A stretch of 64,000 nt of DNA from Oscheius tipulae (lineage: Eukaryota; Nematoda; Chromadorea; Rhabditida; Rhabditidae). Position numbers and translations under genes: made by a program. Shown here piece after piece: positions 1-10,836 of this stretch. Position 1 is the first letter of the stretch. Every line of letters starts with the position of its first letter. The stretch lies in the NCBI GenBank assembly GCA_037178975.1, contig JASJZH010000006.1, positions 248,001 to 312,000 of the forward strand. The letters are read 5' to 3'. Below the pieces are notes generated by a model, which did no database searches, was not told the DNA's origin, and worked only from the letters and a program-made list of their open reading frames with translations.

Positions 1-524
1 TCACTGAGGTCATGCCGCAACCAAGTGCCCAGTTTCTTCATAAACCTCAATTGCTTCAAATGATGTTCCACTGCAGCATGACTGACAGACAGTGCCTCTG
101 CTAGTTCACGGGTAGTCTGGCGATTGTTCTCGTTCACGAGCTGCAGCAGCTTCGATTCATCAAAAGTTGATCTTGGCTCATCTTCGACGCTTTTGTCCCC
201 AGACCGAAAGCGATAGAGCCACAACTGGCATACCCTCGTAGACGCCCTTGGCCATAAACATCGTTAATATCAGCCGCCGTTTGGGCTCCATTCGTGCCTT
301 TGAGGAACTCATGTCGCAAATCGTAGGGTGGCAGGTCATCAATAGTCCGGATCAAAACGAACAGAGAATAGAGAATAAGAAGAAGGGAAGTGGTGTCTTG
401 CATGGTGGTGGTAGAGGACTGAGTGAGCAACATGAGGTGCTATAACCAATAGCTCGGCCGTTGTCGTAAACGAGGCAAGGGACATATTTACAAAAAGCGA
501 AAAGACTTATTTACCAACCCAATA
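1..524 (-). mobile_element. Mariner element, 3-prime-truncated by window edge (copy 1)
   Basis: This closely matches the right part of the mariner copy at 50498-51737. It carries the N-terminal half of a mariner transposase on the minus strand, with the paired helix-turn-helix region, and ends at about 522 with an imperfect copy of the other element's terminal inverted repeat followed by TA. Near 250 it lacks four bases that are present in the other copy (the GTCATCC stretch), which shifts the reading frame after the GQG motif. The catalytic part lies beyond position 1. The copy is a dead relic. An RFRSGD-type stretch typical of mariner helix-turn-helix regions can still be read in a second frame. 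Confidence 0.85.
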
Positions 525-661
525 CAATGAAAATCAGGACCAGTAAGGATCAGGAAGTTTGTTGCTTTAGGGCTTTGGAAGCATTTTAGAGAAAAACGAA
601 GAGCAGGAACGTGTTCAGCGCCTTTGAAAACCTTGGAAAACATCAAAATATAAAATTTTGT

Positions 662-695
662 TATGGTGGGAATCGAACCCGGATGGCTGGATTAC
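662..695 (-). other. 3' half of a tRNA-like sequence, split by the TIR element
   Basis: On the minus strand this reads from a GTAATCC anticodon-arm-like stretch to a good Pol III B box (GGGTTCGATTCCC). The matching 5' half, with an A-box-like TGGTCGAGTG at about the right spacing from the anticodon position, is on the far side of the inserted element at about 1185-1216. The acceptor stem no longer pairs, so this is a tRNA pseudogene or a tRNA-derived SINE and not a working tRNA. Confidence 0.5.
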
Positions 696-1184
696 TAGTC
701 CATTTCCAACGAATAGCGGCAGTGATCCAATTTTCAAAATTTCTTTGACATTTTTCAACTTTGCTTGTTTCTATATATTTTCCTTTTCTGATCATTTTTG
801 TTAATATTTTGTGTTATTTTATCGTTATGCTTTCCAAGCAAAATAGAAATCTCTTTTTTGCATCTACACTCTCGATCGACGATAGCTACCGATGTCGAAG
901 AAGAAGCTCCAACCAGGGACGAATGGTCTATGGACTGGTCCCCATTCACATTTTGAGACATTCACTCGTATTGTCGTTTGTTTTTTTGTTGTTTTAGAAA
1001 AAAGACTGCGGAAATCCAGTACTGCACACAATGGTATTTGTCTTAGTCTTTCAACAAAGCTAGCGCCGTCAATACATTCATAGCGCAATGCCAGTTGCGC
1101 GGTCTACGGATCGCGGTCTCGGGGGTTCGGATCATCGGTTAAAAAATTTATTTAGCTTAGTGCCGCTATTCGTTGAATGGACTA
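696..1184 (+). mobile_element. Non-autonomous TIR element, family T copy 1
   Basis: The ends are inverted copies of each other over about 30 bases: TAGTCCATTTCCAACGAATA at the left, and its near complement (CGTTGAATGGACTA) at the right. The inside matches two more copies, at 47510-47872 and about 47925-48580. It includes a minus-strand open frame (QNVNG...SSLV.ASSSTS) shared with the third copy, and a stretch with a B-box-like GGTTCGG motif near the right end. A TA follows the right end; the left flank reads AC, so a TA target duplication is not proven here. The transposase superfamily is unknown. Confidence 0.65.
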
Positions 1185-1713
1185 TAGACGAGCATGATAT
1201 TCACTCGACCACGTGGCAGTATTTTACCAAGACAGTACGGGGGTTCCGATTGCGAGTGCAATGGCCTAGTGGTTATCACATTCCCCACCGAAGAATACTT
1301 ATTTATTTAAACGTTTACTAGGTTTTTCGAGGGCGCTGAACACGATCTCGTGGTCTTTTCCTCGAAAAATTAATCTCATCCCTGTGGCGTGGAAGCAGAC
1401 ATCAATAGATCTCACACATTTTTCGTAACTAGTCACAGATAAGAGACAACAGTTCTAATTTATTCACGAAGAAGCCATCTTCTCATCAAAATGGAATTCT
1501 TGCGATGTGTTTACATAAAGATGGTAGTAGATTAGAACCACAAAGACGAAGATGAGAGGCAGAGCCACCCGGGCAGACCAATGCACCAAAGAGGTAGTTT
1601 TTAATCAGTCCGAAATTAACAGCCATTCTTCTCTGAAACATAACTTTGAAGGGATTTGGTTGAACTCACGTGATCAATTAGCATAAGTTATTTTCTACAC
1701 AATTAGGCAGTTA
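1185..1713. other. Intergenic, no gene seen
   Basis: The stretch starts with the probable 5' half of the split tRNA-like sequence (1185-1216, minus strand). A separate A-box-like TGGCCTAGTGGTTA lies at about 1262-1275. No coding exon is supported. Confidence 0.5.
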
Positions 1714-2182
1714 TCTAGGTCAAAATGTCAAAAAGTCTCTGTGTGGATCTGTCTGTCTGAAACTCTAATTGGCAATTTGTCACACATACTTTGTGACAGC
1801 AATTACTCTTTGTAAGTAAAGTCAGTTTTAAGAGTCTGTGGGAAAACGTTGCACCTATCACGGTAGCTCGACCGCAGACAGAGTGAATTGGGATTGACAG
1901 ACGGTTTGACAGAAGGAAATATATACAGGACAAGATTCAAAGGGAGTTGTAATTGTCATTGGGCTCCTCTAGGTGCGGTAGCTTTACCTGGATAAGAAGT
2001 TGGGTCAAGGGACCGGAAATGGGTTCAAAGAGTGAAAGTTAAGTGGGTTCGAGGGGCCCGAAGCGGGGTCGATGAGTGGGAAGTGGGTGTAACTGATTAG
2101 CTGTTTAGCAATCTTTTTTATTAGGAAAGGGCAAGATAGGTACACCCCGAAGGAGTGCAACTAGTTAGGCTACCCTAACTTG
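1714..2182 (+). mobile_element. Helitron-like repeat, copy A
   Basis: This is a diverged copy of the roughly 470-530 bp family also seen at 8203, 8725, 9253 and 37643. It starts with TCTA after an A. It ends with a short inverted repeat (GTTAGG...CCTAAC) running into CTTG, followed by T. The body holds the family landmarks: a CTGTCTG stretch, GGTAGCTCGAC, and runs of AAGTGGGTT type. It has no coding capacity. Assignment to Helitrons rests on the 5' TC, the 3' hairpin and the A/T target. The end is CTTG rather than the usual CTRR. Confidence 0.6.
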
Positions 2183-2524
2183 TATCGTTTATCACTTTTG
2201 AATCTTGGAAAAATTTCGAAAATATGTCTGCCCGCGAAAAAAAACAGCAATTTTTCAACGGCGCAAGCCGAAAATATTGAAAAGGACCGTTAAAACGAGT
2301 CTAAAATCGACTTTGTGCGCAGCAGCACGTCATAGCGAGAGGTACGTTATAGCAGGTATAAAAATGGCCATTTTTATACTCCATGAATGAAAACATCACT
2401 AGAAGTTCATGAAGAACTGTATGACAGCAGTCTGAACCGGCTCAGAAAACTCGTCAACTTTTAAGAAATCTGTAAAAGTCAAACAATACCTTAATAGCTT
2501 TATTGTCTAACATTCGAAAGCCAC
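2183..2524. other. Intergenic, 3' flank of amidase 1
   Basis: No gene is supported. This AT-rich stretch lies between a Helitron-like repeat and the end of the amidase 1 coding sequence. Confidence 0.5.
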
Positions 2525-5011
2525 TCAGTTTCCTTTCTTCTCTCCTCCAGGTGGAACCCAACCGCCGAAACCATCCGACAAGTCTTGAGCCAAATCAATC
2601 AGAAGTTTCTCGTTTCCTTGCTTGGAAGCAATCTAGACGCTTGTTTAGGACTTCGAGGTAAAGATGCTTACAGTAACTCCATTGGGAACACCTTTGGTCA
2701 ACCCCATGGCACATTGAACAGCTGGAAGAAGGAGAATACTGAAGAGGCAGGTATGAGCCCAGCTGGTCTGCTTGGCTACAGTCTCCCAGTGGTATTGGGG
2801 GAGAGTAGGCCATCCTGGCCAAAAGAGCACACCGTCATCTCCAAGCAGCTCGTTGATTCGTCCCTTGAAACGTTCTCTTCTCTTTTGAAGATGCTTATAG
2901 TCCTCGGAAGTAAAGCCATTGAACCAGGGGGCCAGGCACATCGGCATGAGCGGGAAGGAGAAGTTTGACTCTCCCTTGATAGACTTGTACATCTCCAAGG
3001 CTGGTTGAATTGGGGGCTGGAAACACATTTTACAGATGCAAAACAACTCACTGTAAGGAGAGTAGATAAGTTTGGTTCTCCTTCTTCAAAAATACTTGCC
3101 CCGCACATTCTCAGGAGTTCATCAGTCTCCGGAAGAGCAATGCACTGAGCGACAACTCCGTGTTTGTCCTCAAAATGACGGACAGCCTAAATTGCTGGTA
3201 TAAAAAACTGATGGACTGTAACGAGTACCTTTCTCATAGCATCCAGGGTGTCTTTCGAATATGGTTCTACTCTATTGTTGTGGGTTATTCCTTCAGCATA
3301 GAAAATTCTAATCTTTTTGGGGTTGTTAGAAGCGGCTTGACGGCAGTGTTTTCCGGAGATCATTGCCTGAAAAGAAGGTAAAAACAGATGTAAGTGGCAT
3401 CTTCTTTAAGCGATTGTACGTTATAGCTAGCTACGCTTGAACTAGAGTTCACCGCCAACTTCTAGCCATACCGCTCTTAGTGACTAAAGCGGAAGTCTAG
3501 GACCTTATTTTCACTTTGAGCAGACGGGGGATCGAATCCCTCTCGGGGCAAAACTTATTATTATACTTTTTGATGTGTTCTACGCTATTTCTCATAAGTT
3601 TACGATATCCGATACTAACAATCACCCTTTATCAAAACTTGTTAGAAATCGCATCTCACCTTGGTAATGATCGGTAAATCCTCTGCAAATCTGGTCATTG
3701 GCCCAACGCGAAGCATCTTTTCCTTGTAGCTACCAGGCGGAGTTGGGGGAATGTGATAGTCTCCCGGACACAAACCTATAGGTTCTGTATGACAAACAAT
3801 CCCTTAATTTTACATTGAGAGGGTAATAGTCCGAAGATTCCGTTCATGAAAGAAGGATTTCTTATGCTCCCGGCAATGTCTCCTCCTAATCCCATCTACA
3901 AATTTAACTGCTAGTAACTAAGAGATTGATACCAGGGATGCTCCAGCTCCTTGAAGGGCTCCTTCACCACCCGACGACCCTCCAGCAATTCTCCGTGTGT
4001 CGTAAGGATTGTTAGTTTTGCCGAAAGCCACAGTGTTAGTCTCGGTCCAAAGACACATTTCAGCCACAGTAGTTGATGCCAAAAGAATGGCTCCAGCATT
4101 GAGGAGTCTAAACTAGAGTATTGCGTCAAACGAAATAACAACATGCCCCTGAACAGAGGAATTATTTTCAGGCATTGCAGGATGTGCCTCCTTCATAGAG
4201 AGTATCCCACTGGAACACGGAAATCCCTTGACCATGATCGAATCTTTCAGGGTGAAAGGTAGACCGAACAAAGGCTTCGATTCGAAAAGCTGAAACAACA
4301 TTTTTGTTAGGCAGAAGTAACTGAAACCGTGGCAGCTGCACGTTAGCAATATGGGTTTATCGTAAAAATGGGAGTTAGAACTTCAGTTTATTGAAGGAAA
4401 ACTAGTCTAATACATACTGTTTTGTATCCGCCAGAGTAACTAAGAAGCAAAATACTATAGATTTGCGGCCCTAGTCCTACAGTACAGCAAAATGGAAAAG
4501 AGCTTGCTAGTCGGCTTCTCTGGTATGAAGTGTCTACTAAAAGGAAAGGGAGTAAATATAGCTGTTCATTCAATTTGGGACCTATCACAAACTAATCTTT
4601 GATCTTAATATTCAGGAAACTTACTTCAAAGAGTCCCATATCACTGAGCACTGCAAGTCTTTCATCAGCCTTCTTGGCTAGCTGCCTAGCTTGTTGGTAG
4701 TTTTTGAATGCAATGGCGTTGATGACTGGATTTACTTCTTCAATCCGTTCAATGTATGCTTCCACGATTTGAGAGGATTGGATCTGCAATTCTCAAGATT
4801 AGATGTTTTCTCAATGTTTCACCTTTCTGGTCTTGAGAAGACTTTTCAATTGGGTTGCAGATTTCAAAAGTATAGGATTCTTGATTGGGGGAACAGTCTG
4901 TTTCGGTATGAATTGGTTGACAAACCAAAAAAAGAAGGTAACCAGTCGGAAGTAGACTTGACAAAGAACGTCAAGAACTTTATTGGTTAGAGGGCAGTCT
5001 AGTTCGAACAT
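2525..5011 (-). CDS. FAAH-type fatty-acid amide hydrolase (amidase 1)
   Basis: The gene has about eight exons: 5011-4823, 4783-4625, 4289-4155, about 4112-3933, 3895-3814, about 3777-3661, then two to four small-intron exons down to the TGA at 2525. The protein starts with an uncharged membrane-anchor-like stretch (about residues 20-35), as in FAAH. The amidase-signature fold follows: the catalytic Lys lies in LPFTLKDSIMVKG, the cis-Ser in GGSSGGEGAL, and the nucleophile Ser in GGDIAGSIRNP. The C-terminus has the FAAH-like GVLFWPGWPTLPQYH and FGGWVPPGG blocks. All three catalytic residues are present, so it is probably active. FAAH enzymes hydrolyse N-acylethanolamines on internal membranes. 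Its closest relative here is the plus-strand gene at 23341. One intron (about 3384-3660) holds a tRNA-like fragment. Confidence 0.9.
3455..3550 (+). repeat. tRNA-like remnant inside an amidase 1 intron
   Basis: It ends in a T-arm-like hairpin with a B-box-like GGATCGAATCCC, then CTCGGGGCA. The 5' part is too diverged to fold as a tRNA. It resembles the other tRNA-derived repeats of this window at 33180, 34165, 44128 and 47474. Confidence 0.4.
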
Positions 5012-6505
5012 TGTTGAATATGACCAAGTTGAAAACGGCCATCTTATATATACCCAAGTTCCTCTCTGATTGATGATAAATGCAATAGGCTTGCAATCTC
5101 GCGTAAGAAGAGCAAATACAAACTTCTCACCAGCCGGTCACACATTGGGCATATGCTGTGTGCCTCAATGGGGGGAGCAGTTTGAGATAATGGAGATTTT
5201 CGATATATTCTAAGTATTTTTTGTGAGGATGCTCCTATTGGTTACGTAAGTTTGTTTCAACACAAAAAAATTGTGATTCCCTCGCTTCAAATTAAAGAAA
5301 CCAAAATCTTAAGTACAATGTAGAGCAGAGTACTGGGTCCTTTCTAATTCTTAGAATTTTTTCATCTTAAAGACTTTTGCTTTACAGGAACAAAGATAAT
5401 ATGCTTTTCACACTTTTTGTTAACATAATGTCTTCCTCGACCCAATGAAAATGCTATCACAGCAGCAAAGAACAGCCCAGCTCGGACCGAAAAGTGATCT
5501 TTTTTAGTGACTCGGACACAGAATGGTCAGAGTCAGCATGTACTGAAAAATGAAACTTGCTGCTATATCACCTGGTTGAGTGCATTAGGTACAAATTTTG
5601 TAGTTTCAATGTCCTCAAAAAGTTTGCTTGTTTGATACATCTTTCTGATATCATGTAGAGGAATGCATAAATTTTGTTGATTGTTGCAAGGTTTCGTAAT
5701 ACACTAACAACGAATACAAGATTGTTTACAGTGACAGGTTTGGCTGATGGCCCGTTGATGCTCGTAACAGGCAGAGGCTGTCCCAACCGAGCTACCCTGA
5801 CAGGAGCAGCGTTCTCCCCGAAACACATTTTTGCAAAATACAAAGAAACATTGCAAAAATACACGGAATTGCTGTAACTTCTGCTATAAAAGAACGTGGA
5901 TTCAAGCATGCCCACTTCTGTGATGTTACAAGCTATCACATAAGCTTTTGGTTGCTATATTACATGCGTTTTTCAGCGAAATCTTAATGGTCTACTAATC
6001 AAAATTGAAGATCCTTACAAAGAGAAAACTAGACTAGATCAGATTGTGATCAGATCGATTTTAGGCTAGTTCACCTCATTCAATATGGCCAAACCTCATT
6101 GGGAAAAAATGTTGCCGCAGGAAGGAATTAAAGCCAGGAGGGAATAAAGCCAACCGCTTCAAGGTGAGGTAAGGTCCCAAGGCCGCCTCTTTAGCAACAA
6201 AGTTATGTTGCATTGCGTTTGGTGATTTTTGATGCAGTCTAGTTCAGGAGCGGGCTTTTTTCTGAGTTCATCCTCCTTGTTCATTTCAGATTCTATTCGA
6301 TGGGTTTAATTTTTCTCTCAAGAGCATAGGCGCGTGTTAACTTCAATAACAAGCCAAGTACAAGCATGCTTGCAGAACCAGATGTTTTTAGTATGTAGTA
6401 TTAAAGATCAGCTTTATCAGTCGTCAAAGAAAAATATGATAAAAAATTGAGACTGCTACCACACAACAAATCTGAAACACTTCTTAGCACGACTATGCGA
6501 AATGG
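5012..6505. other. Intergenic between amidase 1 and bestrophin
   Basis: No exon is supported. On the minus strand, about 5835-5760 reads GAGAACGCTGCTCCTGTCA then GGTAGCTCGGTT. This resembles the GAACGTTGCTTCTGTCATGG / TAGCTCGACT core of the Helitron-like repeats, so an old fragment of that family is likely here. It gives rise to a spurious open frame. Confidence 0.4.
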
Positions 6506-7940
6506 TTACCTATGGTCTGAAGAATCATCGTCTTCCGGCCTACCAAGTTCCGCGTATGTATGTAATTTGGGTGGATGTTTGTGGTTATTCCTGCTCAAAT
6601 CTATCCGTCCCCATACCAAAGAGCTCCCATCTCGTTTGGAATGAGCCTGTCCCCAAAAGTAGTCAGGTTCCCATGCAGCTAAACCTAAATTTATCAAGAG
6701 GAAACAACCAACTTACGTGGTTTTTGATTCTGTAAGCAGTCGACAATAGCAAAAGATGTGACCAAATTCCTGTCTAAAATATAAGCCAGTTCAATATCAT
6801 CATCGTCTAGTCCAAAAGGTCTCATTAGATCTTGTCCAACCTGTAATTTAAAAAAATAAATAAAAATAGTATGTACCTTGAACCAGCCGACAAAGAACAA
6901 AAACTGAACTATTGTGAATACAGGAACGTAGAAATCGACCATTCCGGTCACAAACTGTCGTCCAAACAGACAAAAGGCAAAGTGAGCATATGTGGCAAGT
7001 GCGGCGACCTGATGAATTGTCTTAGCAGAAAAATAACATTACCTGAGTGTATACCAGTGGCACACACACCCAATCATAACAAAACAGTTTTCTAAATGAG
7101 GATCTGTACGTCTTGAGCTCAGCATTCAATGTTGTAATGTAATAGTGGTCTCCGTTGCCGGAAACAATCTGCGAATCTTTTATTATTTTGAGCGAATTAA
7201 AGTTAAAAAAAAACTTCTCGGACTGTTGCCATTATATTGAACCCGAAAATGGCTTAAGCAACGGAAAAAAAGACGCACCTCATGAGCTATCAGCTGCTGT
7301 GTCCAATGCAACGGCGTCAGCCATGCAATTCCTGGCGAGACGTCTGTCAGACTACGAATAGTCAACAGTTCCTTGTCTGTCAACAGTCCAGCATCTATGA
7401 GATTCTTCAAACTAGGAAAACGAAGCCTAATTTTAGCAGACACCTCTCTCCTGAAGTTTTGTTGTTAAACCACTATGCTCATACCAGGCTAGAGCAGAAG
7501 CCAAATTCAAATATCTTGCTATTTGGTGACGAACACGGTGGGAATTTTCATCCGTCCCGGGAATAACTAAACATAGAGCTGAGAGTAAATCTTCTGGCCA
7601 GGAGAGGCATTCAAACTGCTTCCACCATCTGAACTCCTGTTTGTTAGGGAAGTCATAACAGTTTTCACCTACTGACCACGTTTGACACATAAAATCCTAG
7701 CAAGAATGTCAAGGGGATCATTTTGGTGTACTCGTTCATCTCTTTACACACGGATTCGAAGATTGGCTTCCAATTTTTTGAGCCATCCGGATCGAGCAAG
7801 GGTATGACTTCGTTGTAGAAGAATCGAATTGTGTAGAAGGCGAGCAAAAAGAGGACAAGTTCGAGCCAGACAGACTTCCAAATGGAGCCTTTCCATCGTA
7901 GAAGGAGACGAAAGAAGTTACCCGAGTAGGAAACTGTCAT
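6506..7940 (-). CDS. Bestrophin chloride channel
   Basis: The start is ATG at 7940 ([19 protein letters not shown]...). There are about seven exons with introns of 33 to about 110 bp, for example 7940-7686, then [45 protein letters not shown] and the last exon 6506-6697. The bestrophin hallmarks are visible: the RWKGS start, [11 protein letters not shown] (pore neck, with both Phe of the neck kept), the long extracellular and cytosolic helices, and [11 protein letters not shown], the acidic Ca2+ clasp. Bestrophins are pentameric Ca2+-gated anion channels, and nematodes have large families of them. The C-terminal exon (WEPDYFWGQ... to the TAA at 6506) is short and low in conservation. A possible donor (AG/GTAACC) overlaps the stop, so a longer tail cannot be excluded. 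Confidence 0.9.
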
Positions 7941-8202
7941 GACGAGGTGGCAGCCGACTTGATCGCGACATTATCTCGGCAAACACTCGAAGCAGCGACC
8001 CGACACGTAAAAGTTCCATTAGCTGGTCAAATAGCACTCCCGGAGAGCTAGATGAGTGTTTTAAAAAAAGGTTACTGATTATATAGAAAGGAAAACTTTG
8101 TTTTTGAAAAAAAAAACTTGTTGCGACGCTAAAATTTTGTCGAAATGCAACAATGTTTTTTCTTCTTCAAAAATACAAAAAGTATAGAAAAAATACACGT
8201 AA
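7941..8202. promoter_or_regulatory. Upstream region of bestrophin
   Basis: A short AT-rich stretch between the bestrophin start codon and the repeat array at 8203. No defined promoter element can be pointed to. Confidence 0.25.
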
Positions 8203-8724
8203 TCTATTTTAAATTGTCCTCGCGTCTCTGTCTGTCTGTCTGTCTGTCGGAAGCCAATATTGGCAATTAGTGAGCACTATTTTGTGCGCACACTAATTGT
8301 TGGCAAGTCAAGTCAGTTCGGGAGATACCTTCTTTGGGAGGACGTTGCTTCTGTCATGGTAGCTCGACTGGCGCGGAAAATGCGAACAAGGCGAAGTGGG
8401 AGGAAAGGACCAGTACAGGCAGACAGAAGGGAATAGAAACCGGGCAAAACTCAAAGGTATCAGGGGATATAACTGTCATTGTGCTCTCCAGGGACGATAG
8501 CAATACTTGGACAGGCAGTTGGGTCGAGAAATCAGAAAAATGGGTTCAAAGTGAAAGGCAAGTGGGTTTGAGGGATAGAAAGTGGGGTCAAAGAGTGGAA
8601 AGTGAGTTTCACTTATTAGAAATGACATCAGCAATCGTTTTTGCTGGGGAAAGGGCAAGGTAGATATGCCTCAAGGTGCGCAACAAGATAGGCTACCGCC
8701 CCGAAGGGGCGGCGGCCTAACTTG
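8203..8724 (+). mobile_element. Helitron-like repeat, copy B (first of a tandem of three)
   Basis: It starts TCTATTTTAAATTG after an A, has a (CTGT)n stretch, and ends in a strong hairpin (CCGCCCC-GAA-GGGGCGG nested in GTTAGGC...GGCCTAAC) running into CTTG. Copy C begins at the very next base. About 522 bp, non-coding. Confidence 0.7.
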
Positions 8725-8748
8725 TCTATTTTAAATTGTCCTCGCGTC

Positions 8749-8779
<31 letters not shown>

Positions 8780-9252
8780 GAAGCCCTAATTGACAATTAG
8801 TGTGCACTATTTTGTGCGCACACTAATTGTTGGCAAGTCAAGTCAGTTCGGGAGATACCTTCTTTGAGAGAACGTTGCTTCTGTCATGGTAGCTCGACTG
8901 GCGCGGAAAATGCGAACAGGACGAAGTGAGAGAGAAGGACCAGTACAGGCTGACAGAAGCGAATAGAAACCAAATTTAAAATTCAAAGGTATCAGAGGAT
9001 ATAACTGTCATTGAGCTCCCCAGGGACGATAGCAATACTTGGACAGGGTTGAGAAATCGGAAAAATGGGTTCAAGGAGTGAAAGGGAAGTGGGTTTGAGG
9101 GATAGAAAGTGGAGTCAAAGAGTGGGAAGTGGGTTTCACTGATTAGAAATGGTCATTAGCAATCGGTTTTGCTGGGGAAAGGACAAGGTAGATATGCCTC
9201 AAGGTGCGCAACAAGTTAGGCTACCGCCCCGAGGGGGCGGCGGCCTAACTTG
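8725..9252 (+). mobile_element. Helitron-like repeat, copy C (second of tandem)
   Basis: It starts with TCTATTTTAAATTG and is very similar to copy B throughout, with the same nested 3' hairpin and CTTG end. Copy D starts immediately after. About 528 bp. Confidence 0.7.
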
Positions 9253-9563
9253 TCTTTTTTAAATTGTCCTCGCGTCTCTGTCTGTCTGTGTGTGTGTCTG
9301 CCTAAAGTTTTAATTGCTAACTTTGGCCAATTACTTTGTGCGCACACTAATTGTTGGCAAGTCAAGCCAGAGCGAGTTCGGAAGGTAGCTTCGTCAGGAA
9401 AACGTTGCTCCTGTCACGGTACCTCGATTGGATGAAATGCGGATAGATTGAAGTGGGATTAAAGGGTCACGACGGTTGGACAGAAGGAAATAGAAATTGA
9501 GCAGATTTGGAAGGAATGGGGTTATTACTGTCATTGAGCCCCAGGGGGCGATAGCATTACTTG
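9253..9563 (+). mobile_element. Helitron-like repeat, copy D (short, third of tandem)
   Basis: It has the same start (TCTTTTTTAAATTGTCCTCG) but stops after 311 bp at GAGCCCCAGGGGGC, a 10-base spacer and ACTTG, then T. The same place in B and C reads on into the rest of the element, so D ends at an internal copy of the 3' signal. Confidence 0.65.
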
Positions 9564-9827
9564 TAAAAGAATCTTTCTGCTACATAACAATCCAGGATTC
9601 TAATTTTGATATCAATCAAGAAACTAGGTACCGGCTGCATGAGATGCCACTCCCTCTTTTCTGCTTACTTGAAAGCTTTTTTGCTTTTTCTTTTGGTATG
9701 TAAGCCTCTTCCAATTAAAGAGATTTGCGTCGCTTACATCAAGACTACGGAAAGTACAGTTGTCCATGTTGTCTTCAAAATCTTTTGTCCTAGCGAGCCT
9801 TTGAGATTCCGGATCACTCTTTACGAG

Positions 9828-10318
9828 ATTTATTATTATTATTATTTATTACGATTTCAACGTGTTCACGTGTCGCATTATATGCTGGTTCCATTGGGCT
9901 TGATCTTCTCTAGCCACTCGCATCCAACTTTGTCCCATTTCGCCTGTGAAACTGTCACTCCATCTGGGTTTCGGTCGTCCTGATGGTCTGATTGCTCTCC
10001 AAGGGCGCCATTCCAACACTCGTCTCGTCCATGTGTCCGCGTATGATATTGTCCTTGCAAAGTTCCATTTTCTTATGGCCCATCTCTCTCTAACATCTGC
10101 AACTTTGGTCCTCTCCATGAGCCAGTTGTTTGTCCGCCTATCCAGCAAAGTGACACCAAGACATCTTCGGAGCATTCTTCTCTGAGCGATCACTAGTTTC
10201 GTACAGTCCCGTTCTCGAAGAGTCCATGTTTCGCTTGCATAAAGGAGGGCTGGTTCAATACAGGATATGAAGGTTTTTCTCTTGTGTCGAATGGAAACGG
10301 TCCTGCTGGTAAGAAGAA
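9828..10318 (-). mobile_element. RTE-type non-LTR retrotransposon, 3' end
   Basis: On the minus strand a frame of about 157 codons stays open from about 10320 to the TGA near 9849. It reads ...EPALLYASETWTLRERD...RRMLRRCLGVTLLDRRTNN...ERTKVADVRERW...RVLEWRPWRAIRPSGRPK. This is the C-terminal region after the reverse-transcriptase domain of RTE-like LINEs. The 3' end is a short TAA microsatellite (TTATTATTATT on the plus strand at 9829), as expected of RTE tails. The 5' part, with endonuclease and RT core, is missing, so this is a dead 5'-truncated copy. Confidence 0.8.
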
Positions 10319-10836
10319 GAAGTTACGAGATTTAACGTATTTAAAATGAAACATGTTGTTTGTAGATAAAACACAATCCTTTCAATGATCTTCTCTACCA
10401 AGGAGAATGGATAGAGTACCCCCATCATATGATCAAAAGTCTTCGCGTTCAGTACAGCATGACAGCTTCGGATAGTGGAGACATTGGAGAAGACTTATAC
10501 ATCTGGCTATAATACTTTGAGAGCAATTGTACTCTAGATGGAAACTATAGATTAATAAGTCGAAAATTTGCTGTTAGAGAAAGAGATTACCTAAAGAACT
10601 AAGAATATTGACTTAAGCTATTCACTAACGGTTGAAAATGATAGATCCCTGCGTCTACCGCTTACCTCTGCAGTACAGTTCAATTGTCGTAGGGCTGCTT
10701 TCAATTATGCGCTAAATGATGGCAATGCTGGTTTTGTGCTATCGTGATATACATAGTCTTCTTTAAAATAAGGTCTTTGAACTTTTGAAGAATATCTGAA
10801 GCGAACGAATATATGCAGAAAGTTTCATTTGGATAC
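10319..10836. other. 3' flank of collagen gene, no gene seen
   Basis: AT-rich sequence between the LINE fragment and the collagen stop codon. It probably contains the collagen 3' UTR. Nothing coding is supported. Confidence 0.4.

Noticed and set aside
5568-5939. Minus-strand frame of about 120 codons
   Set aside because: It starts at a non-ATG codon and overlaps a fragment of the Helitron-like repeat.
8225-8250. CTGT repeat as an independent microsatellite
   Set aside because: It is a constant internal part of the Helitron-like units.
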